A stretch of DNA of 64,000 nt from Neobacillus bataviensis (lineage in GTDB: Bacteria > Bacillota > Bacilli > Bacillales_B > DSM-18226): NCBI RefSeq assembly GCF_019969725.1, contig NZ_JAHXYW010000005.1:372001-436000 (forward strand), in the 5' to 3' direction. The notes below the pieces were generated by a model. It saw only the letters and a program-made list of their open reading frames with translations. It did no database searches and was not told the DNA's origin. Below are positions 41,655 to 49,603 of this stretch, piece by piece. The translations under genes and the position numbers were made by a program. Position 1 is the first letter of the stretch. The number at the start of each line of letters is the position of its first letter.

Positions 41655-42059
41655 TTAGGCGGAAAACTTATTATTCGAATCATAGTTTGAATCCTTGCCA
41701 ATATGTTTGAACAAGTTAATTGTGAATAAAATAACGCCAACTACAACAACGAGGGATCCGATAATTGCAACTGGAAGTGCCGCATTGCTTCCGGTAATGA
41801 CTTGCACCGCAATTCCTCCCAACATAACCGGAACGCCAATGTTATGAAACCAGAACTGTGTTTTTGCAAGCTTCGAATTTGCCGCCTGTGGATAAAAATG
41901 ATAGATTAGTCCAAACAGCGCCATGGATACCCAGCCTAATAGATTGATATGGGCGTGCACAGATGTTAGTCGGAAGTCATGAATAATCCCCATTATGATT
42001 CCAGCCAAAACCCCAATTGTTAAATAAACGCTTGCTACCTTTAAATACTTTTGCCCCAC
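41655..42059 (-). CDS. Small haem-copper-oxidase-like membrane protein
   Basis: 134 residues with four membrane helices. Conserved His residues lie in SVHAHINLLGWVSMALFGLIYHFYP and FWFHNIGVPVML, the pattern seen in short proteins annotated as cytochrome-c oxidase subunit I-like or cbb3-like in Bacilli. The His residues could bind haem, but such short proteins lack the full catalytic set and are not oxidases on their own. The start is GTG at 42059 after AGGTAAGAATAAA. Function unknown; a link to respiration or NO handling is inference. Confidence 0.7.
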   Translation of the reverse strand: MGQKYLKVASVYLTIGVLAGIIMGIIHDFRLTSVHAHINLLGWVSMALFGLIYHFYPQAANSKLAKTQFWFHNIGVPVMLGGIAVQVITGSNAALPVAIIGSLVVVVGVILFTINLFKHIGKDSNYDSNNKFSA

Positions 42060-42193
42060 TTTATTCTTACCTCCATAGTCCTAAATTCTCAAAAAAATTA
42101 TGTACTTTTACAATTTAATGGATTTTTTCCATATTTTCAATAGTTTCTCCTATCAAAGCAGTGCAAACTACCCGGTATATTTTTCATAGCCCC

Positions 42194-42233
42194 AAAAAAG
42201 AAAGAGTGCACCATTTTTCGGCTGCACCCTTTG
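42194..42233 (-). terminator. Terminator of the DUF5667 gene
   Basis: Arms AAAGGGTGCA / TGCACTCTTT followed by a T run on the minus strand. Confidence 0.8.
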
Positions 42234-42247
42234 GTATGATTATAAAA

Positions 42248-43273
42248 TTAATGATTACCTTTTCCGTTACCTTGTCCATGCTGGTTATCATCATTATTTT
42301 GCTTGTTTTCTTCAGATTTTTTAGCTGCTTCTTGCTGCTTTACTTGGACCTTACTTGCTGCCTCTTGTTGTTTAACTTCTACTTTTTTCACTGCTGCTTG
42401 TTGCTTTTCTACCGCTTTATTTGCTGCTTCAGCCTTGTTAGCAGCCGCTTTTACTTGCTGTTCTTTAGATTGGTCTTCAGCGACATTCGTTGTTTCTTGT
42501 TCGGTTTTCTCTACTTCTGTTGCTTCTTCTTCCTGCTTATGCTCTTTTTGAAGCTTATGCTTTGCCTTTACAGCTTCATCACCTGAAACCTCTCCAGTAG
42601 CAACCTTGTCTTCAATTTCGCCCATTTTTTCAGCAAATTTGGCATCTTTTTCTTCCAGTTTAGCTGCCTTTTTTGCTAGTTTAGCAAATGACTTTTGCAC
42701 GTTTTTCATAATCGCTTGCTGTGCAGTAGGGTTCTTAACGTGTGCCAATGCTGCACATAAAGCATCGATATTATGGGCAAGCTTTGTTTCTACTTTTCCC
42801 TCATCAGCACTTTGAGAGTCATCTGTAGAATCTATTTCAGTCGCCGGTAATGTTTGACTAGCTTCCTCTTGTGTGGCAATGGCTTCTTTTAAAAGCGCTG
42901 CCGCCTCTTCCGTTTTGCCTTCTGCAAATAATGCATTGGCCTCTGCAATACGTTCAGACGCAAAATCCGCTAAAAGTTGAGCTTGTTTATAATCATCAAA
43001 AGTGAAAGCAAGCTGGATTTTTTCAGTCATGGTTTTAACAAAATAGAAGAATTCACCAGGAACTAATGAAGGCGTTTCCACTTTTTCTTGTTCTGTTGCT
43101 TCAACATCTGTTTGGTCTGTTCCATTTTGAACTTGATCGGTTGTCACCGTTGAATCCGGTGTGGCTTCCGTGCCATCGCCATTTGCGAATGCACTGCCTG
43201 CACCAAATGAAAAAAATAAAGTTGAAGCAAGCATACCACTTGTTACTAAACTACTAATTTTTCTGTTTTTCAT
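42248..43273 (-). CDS. Secreted DUF5667 protein with Lys/Glu/Gln-rich tail
   Basis: 341 residues: signal peptide at 1-30, a Thr/Asp/Gln-rich spacer, then a DUF5667 domain at about 69-135 (PGEFFYFVKTMTEKIQLAFT, ASERIAEANALFAEGKTEEA) and a helical region to about 225. The last 115 residues are low-complexity, repeating KQQEAA-type units, and end in a His/Gly/Asn run (HGQGNGKGNH). DUF5667 proteins are secreted and uncharacterised; some occur with ECF anti-sigma systems. GGGGGAC precedes the ATG at 43273. The tail probably extends from or binds the wall by charge. Confidence 0.8.
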   Translation of the reverse strand: MKNRKISSLVTSGMLASTLFFSFGAGSAFANGDGTEATPDSTVTTDQVQNGTDQTDVEATEQEKVETPSLVPGEFFYFVKTMTEKIQLAFTFDDYKQAQLLADFASERIAEANALFAEGKTEEAAALLKEAIATQEEASQTLPATEIDSTDDSQSADEGKVETKLAHNIDALCAALAHVKNPTAQQAIMKNVQKSFAKLAKKAAKLEEKDAKFAEKMGEIEDKVATGEVSGDEAVKAKHKLQKEHKQEEEATEVEKTEQETTNVAEDQSKEQQVKAAANKAEAANKAVEKQQAAVKKVEVKQQEAASKVQVKQQEAAKKSEENKQNNDDNQHGQGNGKGNH

Positions 43274-43436
43274 ATGACATTTGTCCCCCTAATAAAAGTC
43301 TACTAAAGATTACGTTTATCAATTTGAATTTACGGCGGTACTAGTAAAAAAGTTTAGCTTTTTTTGACAGTACTTTAAATCATAAATTTTCCCTATAGGA
43401 AAATAGCCCTCCTAATTTTTAGAGGTCAACTTTTTA

Positions 43437-44279
43437 TCATTCTTTTTTCATATATTGAAGAACTTCTAAATCAATAAATCCTGCCGGTTGTTCTCTCATT
43501 TCAAAGTTTTCAGTATGAATATAGGCAGTAAGAGCTTTTAAAATGTCATCCTCATTATCTTGACAATTGGTGAGATAGCCGAAATTGGTAAGGCAAGCTG
43601 TCAATTCTCGTTTAACCTCTCCCTCAATTGCGACAACTTGCTCCGGTTTGGAAGGAGCAAAGTATAATTGCTGGAGGTGATAAATTCGAATTAATTCTTT
43701 AATTGGATCTTGATGGTCATCCACCCGTAATTCGATATAGCGATCATTAAAACCACCGTATCCGCCATTTTCTTTTACAACATATAGTGCCGCAGATTGT
43801 TTTCCTCTGCTGTCACCTCCTGCTTCCTGTCCGGCATCAAGTGCGGCAAGAAGTCTTTCACCAAGGGTACCCTTCGTCACAGTAAAAACATGCGCCATCG
43901 CTTCAATCGTATTTCCATCAACTAAAATGTTTCCTTGTGCAGCAAAATGGGGGCCTGTCATCCCGCCTGCCCAATGATAACACTCTTTTCCAGTAAAGGT
44001 TGCTGCGTTCCCTTTTGCATCAATAAGACCGACCTGGCGCATCTCTCTTTCAGTGTCTTCTGCCAGAAGCGTTTGAAGAGCTTCTTCGGCTGATTTCCCC
44101 TGTTCCATCAATTCCAGGGCCTTTGGGCCATAAGAGGTATTCGCATATGATTGCGTTGCGACTGCTCCAGCGCCTGCCCTGGCCCACGGAACAACAGCTC
44201 CAACACCTAAAAATTTGGATTGTACAGCTATACCCCATTCTTTTTCAATTGGATCATAACCTACGATTGAAAATGTCAT
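43437..44279 (-). CDS. DUF1028 (Ntn-hydrolase-like) protein
   Basis: 280 residues with the DUF1028 hallmark TFSIVGYDPIEKEWGIAVQS at the N-terminus and ARAGAGAVATQSYANTSYGP, GNAATFTGKECYHWAG and GDSRGKQSAALYVVK. The fold is related to Ntn hydrolases (proteasome and gamma-glutamyl transferase class), where the residue after Met, here Thr2, would be the nucleophile. No reaction is established for Bacillus members. It ends with a helical region unlike the core. It appears to be a single-gene unit between hpf and the DUF5667 gene. Confidence 0.82.
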   Translation of the reverse strand: MTFSIVGYDPIEKEWGIAVQSKFLGVGAVVPWARAGAGAVATQSYANTSYGPKALELMEQGKSAEEALQTLLAEDTEREMRQVGLIDAKGNAATFTGKECYHWAGGMTGPHFAAQGNILVDGNTIEAMAHVFTVTKGTLGERLLAALDAGQEAGGDSRGKQSAALYVVKENGGYGGFNDRYIELRVDDHQDPIKELIRIYHLQQLYFAPSKPEQVVAIEGEVKRELTACLTNFGYLTNCQDNEDDILKALTAYIHTENFEMREQPAGFIDLEVLQYMKKE

Positions 44280-44424
44280 GTTATTCCCTCACAAACTATG
44301 TATTTTTTATTGTTCATTATTAACATTAAATAATTAAGGATGCTTCTATTAATTTCATTTTTATTATATAGAAGATTCAGAATTTAGTATACCTATCTCA
44401 ATTATGTATGAGGAGCACTTTATT

Positions 44425-44459
44425 TAAAAAACGCCGCTCCGGCCATCCGGTGCGACGTT
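44425..44459 (-). terminator. Terminator of hpf
   Basis: Arms AACGTCGCaCCGG / CCGGaGCGgCGTT followed by TTTTT on the minus strand. Confidence 0.85.
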
Positions 44460-44469
44460 CTTGTTCATA

Positions 44470-45018
44470 TTAATGGGCTTCAATTAAGCCATAGCGGCCA
44501 TCTTTACGCTTGTATACTACATTAGTACGGTTAGTATCTGAGTTCGTGAAAACGTAAAAGCTGTGACCCAGCATGTTCATCTGCAGGATCGCTTCTTCGC
44601 TATCCATTGGTTTAAGGTCGAAGCGCTTTGTACGCACTAACTCTAAATCTTCCTCATCTAAATCATGTACTTCGGTATTTTCTGAAGTTGCAAAGGTAAT
44701 AGGAAAATCACCTTTTTCACGGAATTTACGGTTTACTTTTGTTTTGTGCTTGCGGATTTGACGCTCAAGCTTGTCAGATATTAAATCAATTCCAGCGTAC
44801 ATATCAACATTTGTTTCTTCAGCACGTAAAACTAAATGCGGCAGCGGAATGGTTACCTCTACTTTAGAAGTTTTATCCTGATTGAATCTAAGATTCACAT
44901 TTACTTTTGCGTCGGGTGCTTCTGTAAAATAACGCTCCAATTTTGAAATTTTCTTTTCTACATACTCTCTAATTGCTGGAGTAACCTCAATGTTTTCGCC
45001 ACGAACGTTATATTTCAT
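44470..45018 (-). CDS. hpf: Long-form ribosome hibernation promoting factor
   Basis: 182 residues. The N-terminal half is the ribosome-binding domain (MKYNVRGENIEVTPAIREYV); the C-terminal half (about 125-182) is the dimerisation domain (KRFDLKPMDSEEAILQMNML and a final YGLIEAH). Long HPF ties two 70S ribosomes into inactive 100S dimers in stationary phase. B. subtilis Hpf (YvyD) is controlled by sigma-B and sigma-H; a sigma-B-like promoter is visible upstream. AGGAGGAG precedes the ATG. In B. subtilis secA lies next to it and flagellar genes on the other side; here neither is so. Confidence 0.95.
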   Translation of the reverse strand: MKYNVRGENIEVTPAIREYVEKKISKLERYFTEAPDAKVNVNLRFNQDKTSKVEVTIPLPHLVLRAEETNVDMYAGIDLISDKLERQIRKHKTKVNRKFREKGDFPITFATSENTEVHDLDEEDLELVRTKRFDLKPMDSEEAILQMNMLGHSFYVFTNSDTNRTNVVYKRKDGRYGLIEAH

Positions 45019-45062
45019 GTGGACTCCTCCTTTAGTTAAGGCTATGTAATAACATTTCTATT

Positions 45063-45088
45063 CTACCCTATGATAATCCTGCTAAATC
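45063..45088 (-). promoter_or_regulatory. Candidate sigma-B promoter of hpf
   Basis: Minus strand GATTTA (45083-45088), 14 bases, GGGTAG (45063-45068), compared with the consensus GTTTAA-N14-GGGTAT. The position, about 45 bases before the start codon, and B. subtilis yvyD control support it. Confidence 0.45.
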
Positions 45089-45251
45089 AGAACAAAAATT
45101 TTGTCGAATTATTGACAAAAACAATGGGTAAATAGTGACAATGTTTGGCACAGCCTTTGACATTGATAGGAAACATTTACTAAAATGAATAGTTATTCAT
45201 CTTAATTTTCATATTAATATTAATTGGGACAATTTGCTACAAATATGCTTT

Positions 45252-45370
45252 GGGTGTCAGGCACTATAAAAAGACATTTCCCCACCTTTGTCCACTGGAG
45301 GTGTACACTAACTAATGTCCACCCCATATGGACAATCGTTAGTATTTGTCCACGAAGGGTGTCAGGCACT
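45252..45370. repeat. Repeat element bounded by GGGTGTCAGGCACT, with internal hairpin
   Basis: Two identical 14-base copies of GGGTGTCAGGCACT (45252-45265 and 45357-45370) enclose a segment with TTTGTCCAC repeats and an internal hairpin (ACTAAC 45307-45312 with GTTAGT 45338-45343; GTCC with GGAC inside). The second copy abuts the comFC stop. It has the form of a small non-coding mobile or structural repeat. Confidence 0.6.
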
Positions 45371-46086
45371 TATCTCGCTATCGTTAATGATTGAATGGCA
45401 GCAGCCCCAGCACCTTTTAAAAGCTTTGCGGCATGCCTTAGGGTTGAGCCTGTTGTATAGATATCATCGATAATTACAATGCTTTTGTCCTTTAAATTTA
45501 AGTCATGGCAAAACTTAAAAACTTGGGGTAGATGGATTCTCTCAGACCGCGATTTTTTCGATTGTTTTTCGGTATGAATTCGGGTAATGATTTCTGATGG
45601 GGTAAAGCCTGACACTAACAGTAGTGCTTCCGCTTGATTAAACCCGCGCTCATAAAGGCGCTCATCACTTAATGGAATCGGAACAAACAAGTCCGGTTCC
45701 ATTTTTATCAACTTATCTTTCATAAGTTCTGAAAATACTTTTACCAACGCATAATCTCCACGATATTTAAATTTCGCAAGCACTTCTTTTAAAAAGTCAT
45801 TATAGAGAAAAAGGGAGATATTCTTATCAAGAAAACCTTGCCATTCCGAGTCCTCTTCCCAACGCGTACAATCATAGCATAGATTTCCATGACGAAATTT
45901 CTCGTCTAAGTGAATAAAGGGGCGGCAGCAAATTTGGCATGTTTCCCCTTCTATTTTTTCTAGCTTACTTTCACATGTTGTGCAAATAGAATGCTCTTTT
46001 TCTACTGAAATCATGGCTTTCCAGCTGATGCTGGGGCGGATTAGTTCGTGGCATATTAAACATCGGTCTTGCAGGAATAAATTCAT
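45370..46086 (-). CDS. comFC: Competence protein ComFC (phosphoribosyltransferase-like)
   Basis: 238 residues. The N-terminal zinc region has four CXXC-type pairs (CLICH, CTTC, CQICC, CYDC); the C-terminal half is a phosphoribosyltransferase fold with ERGFNQAEALLL and the PRPP loop IVIIDDIYTTGSTL. ComFC acts with ComFA in natural DNA uptake, on the cytosolic side. The ATG at 46086 is preferred over that at 46095 because AAAGGATGA lies 6 bases upstream. The gene follows comFA after 20 bases; comFB is absent from between them. Confidence 0.92.
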   Translation of the reverse strand: MNLFLQDRCLICHELIRPSISWKAMISVEKEHSICTTCESKLEKIEGETCQICCRPFIHLDEKFRHGNLCYDCTRWEEDSEWQGFLDKNISLFLYNDFLKEVLAKFKYRGDYALVKVFSELMKDKLIKMEPDLFVPIPLSDERLYERGFNQAEALLLVSGFTPSEIITRIHTEKQSKKSRSERIHLPQVFKFCHDLNLKDKSIVIIDDIYTTGSTLRHAAKLLKGAGAAAIQSLTIAR

Positions 46087-46106
46087 TCTTCTCATCCTTT
46101 ATCTAA

Positions 46107-47594
46107 CTAATCAATTAATCCCCTTTTTACGCCTTCACGATTCATTCCGTCAATTTGTTTTTTGGCTTTCAGCATTTCATTCGTTTTTCCGTAATGAAAG
46201 AAGGTCACTACTCCTTCCGGGTGATCCTTGCTCCTCCCCGCTCTTCCGGCAATTTGCACTAAGGCACTTTCTGTAAAAATATCATCCTCAGCCCCAATAA
46301 CGGCAACGTCGATATTGGGAAACGTTACGCCGCGTTCAAGGATTGTCGTTGTGAGAAGGAGAGAAATTTCTTTAGCACGCATTTTTTGAACCTTTTCTTT
46401 CCTGCCGGGATCTTCTGCATGGACAGCCTCAGTATTCGGGGCAAGCCTACGTAGGATTGGAAGTGCTTTTTCCATAAGCGGGATGTGTGGAAAGAAGAGT
46501 AAGGCTTGTTTGTTTGAGTCGGTCCTGTCTTTTATCCATTTGAAGACATTCGGGGGTAATTTATTTTTGTGAAGCTGCTTTTGCCAGTTGCCGCACCAAA
46601 TGAATTCAGGGACAGGAAGCGGGTGGCGGTGAAAGCGGGCAGGTATCGTGGTAAAAGCTCTTTTTCCAGTCCGGCATTCTCTTTGCCATTTTTGGTTGGG
46701 TGTGGCGGTTAGATAGATCATGGAAGAGTTTGGTTTCCGCGCCTGAATGGCGGCATACTGGAGTGATTCCTCGACCGTGTAGGGAAAGGCATCGACTTCA
46801 TCTAAAATGATTGCATCAAAGGCATGGTAAAAACGGAGCAGCTGGTGAGTGGTTGCAATCGTGAGCGGGGCGAATAAATGTCGGTCTCCGCTGCCGCCGT
46901 ATAGAGAGGCTATGGTGATTTCAGGAAATGCTGCCTTTAATCGAGGGGTGAGCTCAAGAACTACATCCGTTCTTGGTGTGGCTATGCAGATTCTTTTTAG
47001 AGCGGCTAAGGCGGCTTCAATTCCCGCGAACAGCACTTCGGTTTTTCCTGCTCCACAAACAGCCCAGACTAAATGCTCTTTATTTTGTTGGATGGCGTTC
47101 ACCACATGGTCGGATGCGACATGTTGTCCCTTTGAAAGTCTCCCCTCCCAAACCATAATTTTTTGGGGGAGTGCGGTGTCAGGCACCGGGCCATTCCAGC
47201 CAAGCAGCGGGGTACATTCGCTTATCCGCCCCATCATGATACAGTGCCGGCAATAGAAGCAGGTTTCACCGCATCTTTTGCAAGGGTAGGTTGAAAACCA
47301 CTGTGGATCCTTATTTCCGCACCGTGTGCAGCAAGTTTTTTTACCGTTGTATTGGATCCCAGGTCGGTAAGTAATATATCCATTCTCATAATGTGTGTGA
47401 ATTTCGTTGAGGGGGAATGGGATATCGTCAAGAAGAAGCTGTTTTCCGGTAAGGTGCTGCTGCAGGTCTTTGTTGTAAGGAAAGTTTGGGTTTAGCTGCG
47501 GCTGTGGGATAAATGGAATTTGGGAAATTCTAAATGATTCTTCATGTGGAAATTTGACTGGAGTTAACTGCTGGTTTTTTAAGGTAAAACGCAT
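46107..47594 (-). CDS. comFA: Competence DNA-uptake helicase ComFA
   Basis: 495 residues. A four-cysteine zinc finger (CCTRCG, CKRCGETCFYCRHC) at about 87-120 is followed by an SF2 helicase core with Walker A VCGAGKTE, DEAD-box variant ILDEVDAF, and motif VI QIAGRAGRS. ComFA drives inward movement of single-stranded DNA in transformation. AAAGGAGA precedes the ATG. At about residues 135-140 the reading WNGPVPDTALPQ is encoded by a copy of the GGTGTCAGGCACC repeat (47175-47187), perhaps an insertion in a loop between the zinc finger and helicase. Confidence 0.94.
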   Translation of the reverse strand: MRFTLKNQQLTPVKFPHEESFRISQIPFIPQPQLNPNFPYNKDLQQHLTGKQLLLDDIPFPLNEIHTHYENGYITYRPGIQYNGKKTCCTRCGNKDPQWFSTYPCKRCGETCFYCRHCIMMGRISECTPLLGWNGPVPDTALPQKIMVWEGRLSKGQHVASDHVVNAIQQNKEHLVWAVCGAGKTEVLFAGIEAALAALKRICIATPRTDVVLELTPRLKAAFPEITIASLYGGSGDRHLFAPLTIATTHQLLRFYHAFDAIILDEVDAFPYTVEESLQYAAIQARKPNSSMIYLTATPNQKWQRECRTGKRAFTTIPARFHRHPLPVPEFIWCGNWQKQLHKNKLPPNVFKWIKDRTDSNKQALLFFPHIPLMEKALPILRRLAPNTEAVHAEDPGRKEKVQKMRAKEISLLLTTTILERGVTFPNIDVAVIGAEDDIFTESALVQIAGRAGRSKDHPEGVVTFFHYGKTNEMLKAKKQIDGMNREGVKRGLID

Positions 47595-47756
47595 AGGGAA
47601 TCTCCTTTGGGGTGAAGTGGTATTACGATTTCTGGTTGTGCCGGTGGATTTTAATCACTCCTTTGTCTTTTTTGATAAATTTCTACAAGTTTTCTGAAAT
47701 TCCTGCGGAAGAAAATTGTCGATATTTTGAACTTATGGTTGGGGGGGTGAATGGGG

Positions 47757-47862
47757 ATTTCGCGAACTCGGGCTGGGATTTCGCCAAGTTTCGGATTTAT
47801 TGTATTTATTCCGCAATCTCGTCCCGAGATTCCGCGAACTTCCCTGCATTTTCCGCGAAACA
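47757..47862. repeat. 21-bp phased repeat array E
   Basis: In the 350-base gap between comFA and degV, ATTYCGC-type units begin at 47757, 47778, 47808, 47829 and 47850. Steps are 21, 30, 21 and 21; the 30-base step looks like 21 plus a 9-base insertion with a decayed unit at 47799. No gene or promoter is recognised in the rest of the gap apart from the degV terminator. Confidence 0.75.
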
Positions 47863-47895
47863 CTGAAATCCTCCCTCTGTAAACGACGAAACCCA

Positions 47896-47931
47896 AAATA
47901 AAAACCATTCCGGCCCAAAGACCGAAATGGC
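47896..47931 (-). terminator. Terminator of degV
   Basis: Arms CCATTTCGG / CCGGAATGG followed by TTTTTATTTT on the minus strand. Confidence 0.85.
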
Positions 47932-47943
47932 AGGTATCTAATC

Positions 47944-48789
47944 TTAAAGTTTTTTCATCCAGCCCAAGCCCATGGCTCCTTCGCCGAGGTGGGTGCCGAT
48001 GACGGCTCCGAAGTAGCTAATAGAGAATTCTACGTTGGGGTACAGTCCAGTCAGCTCCCGACGCCACTCCTCAGCTTCCTGCCCGCGATTGGCGTGGATG
48101 ATGACGGCCCGCCAATCGCCACCGCTCAAGGCATCCTCGCCAAGCAAATCGGCAATCCGCTTCATCGCTTTCCGGCGGGTGCGGATTTTTTCAAACGGAG
48201 CAATAACCTTGTCCACAAAATGCAGCAGTGGTTTCACCTGCAAAAGGCTGCCGATGAAAGCTTGGGCGCTTGAAAGGCGGCCGCCGCGCTGCAAATGTGC
48301 CAGATCATCGACCATAAAATAAGCACGTGCCGTCTTCTTTAATTCCGAAAGTCTAGCCAAAATGGCATCTGCATCCGCGCCCGAAGACGCCATCTCAGCT
48401 GCTTCCAAGGCATAAAACCCCTGAACCATGCAGCTGATTTCCGAATCAAATGAATACACCTTGATTCCCTCAACCATCGTTCCAGCGGTAACCGCCCCTT
48501 GATAGGTGCCGCTGATTCCACTGGACAAATGAATACTGACAACAGCGTCGTAACCTGCGGATGCAAGCTGCTCAAACAACTCAACAAATCCCCCAATCGG
48601 CGGCTGGGAGGTCGTTGGGAGCGCCTTGGTCCGCACCTCCTCGTAGAACTGGCTCCACGTGAGATCGATTTCCTCCTGATAAACCTCATTCCCGAAAATG
48701 ACATTTAACGGGATCATATGTATATTAAATTTTTCTCGCAATTCTTTCGTTATGTACGCAGTGCTATCCGTGACAACTGCCGTTTTCAT
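47944..48789 (-). CDS. degV: DegV-family fatty-acid-binding protein
   Basis: 281 residues with the DegV fold: N-terminal VVTDSTAYITKEL, then TSQPPIGGFVELFEQLA and a Ser-containing SIHLSSGISGTYQGA, which line the lipid pocket. DegV/FakB proteins bind a fatty acid and present it to the FakA kinase. The position between comFA and degU matches yviA/degV of B. subtilis. AAGGATGG lies upstream of the ATG. The local GC content is visibly higher than in the flanking cytochrome island. Confidence 0.92.
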   Translation of the reverse strand: MKTAVVTDSTAYITKELREKFNIHMIPLNVIFGNEVYQEEIDLTWSQFYEEVRTKALPTTSQPPIGGFVELFEQLASAGYDAVVSIHLSSGISGTYQGAVTAGTMVEGIKVYSFDSEISCMVQGFYALEAAEMASSGADADAILARLSELKKTARAYFMVDDLAHLQRGGRLSSAQAFIGSLLQVKPLLHFVDKVIAPFEKIRTRRKAMKRIADLLGEDALSGGDWRAVIIHANRGQEAEEWRRELTGLYPNVEFSISYFGAVIGTHLGEGAMGLGWMKKL

Positions 48790-48863
48790 ATATGTCTACC
48801 ATCCTTGTCTATAAATACAGTATGACTATTTTATATGAAAATCCTAAAAAATGCACCACAAAA

Positions 48864-48892
48864 AAGAGCATGCCCATTTAGAGCATGCTCTT
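48864..48892 (-). terminator. Terminator of degSU
   Basis: Perfect 10-bp arms AAGAGCATGC and GCATGCTCTT. On the minus strand the second arm is followed by TTTTTGTGG. Confidence 0.85.
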
Positions 48893-48902
48893 GACGAAAA
48901 TA

Positions 48903-49586
48903 TTAACGTACTTCCACCCAGCCATTTTTGATTGCAACAACAACAGCCTGTGTACGGTCGTTGACGTTCATTTTTTGCAAAATGTTGGATACGTGGTTTT
49001 TGACCGTTTTTTCACTGATAAATAAAGCTTCACCAATACCGCGGTTACTTTTTCCATCTGCAAGCATTTGCAGCACTTCACATTCACGGCGAGTTAACAA
49101 ATGCAATGGACGACGAATTTCGATCGTCTGCACGTAGGCACCTGCACGGACCACACCAGCAGCCAGCTTTCGATATTCGTTGACCAAGTTGTGAGTAACC
49201 TTTGGATGCAAGTAGGAACCACCATCAGCCACGACACGTACTGCTTCTATTAAAGCATCAGCGTCCATTTCTTTTAATAGATAGCCACAGGCACCGGTTT
49301 GCAGTGCATGGGTCACATAGTTTTCATCATCGTGAATCGATAAAATGATTACTTTTGTTTCAGGAAATTTCTCGACTAATTCACGTGTCGCTTCGACACC
49401 ATTCTTTTCTGGCATATTGATATCCATGATGACAACATCAGGACGATATTCTTGTACAAGGTTTAACGCTTCACTGCCGTCGTCGCCTTCTGCAACGACT
49501 TGAAACGATTTTTCAAATTCTAGTATTCTTTTAACGCCTTCTCTGAATAGTTGGTGATCGTCAATAATGACAATTTTAGTAGTCAT
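48903..49586 (-). CDS. degU: Response regulator DegU
   Basis: 227 residues: receiver domain with phospho-Asp55 in [13 protein letters not shown] and Lys in LLKEMDA, and a LuxR/NarL helix-turn-helix ([38 protein letters not shown]). DegU controls exoenzymes, competence and motility in Bacilli; unphosphorylated DegU helps comK, which fits the neighbouring comF genes. It lies 17 bases downstream of degS. AGGGGG upstream of the ATG. Confidence 0.96.
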   Translation of the reverse strand: MTTKIVIIDDHQLFREGVKRILEFEKSFQVVAEGDDGSEALNLVQEYRPDVVIMDINMPEKNGVEATRELVEKFPETKVIILSIHDDENYVTHALQTGACGYLLKEMDADALIEAVRVVADGGSYLHPKVTHNLVNEYRKLAAGVVRAGAYVQTIEIRRPLHLLTRRECEVLQMLADGKSNRGIGEALFISEKTVKNHVSNILQKMNVNDRTQAVVVAIKNGWVEVR

Positions 49587-49603
49587 TTGCTACGCCCCCT
49601 CAT

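Noticed and set aside
45607..45616. AGTGTCAGGC inside comFC as another copy of the repeat
   Set aside because: Only ten bases match and the flanks differ, so it is likely chance.
47651..47918. Small minus-strand frames between comFA and degV
   Set aside because: They run through the 21-bp array and the degV terminator and lack ribosome-binding sites.
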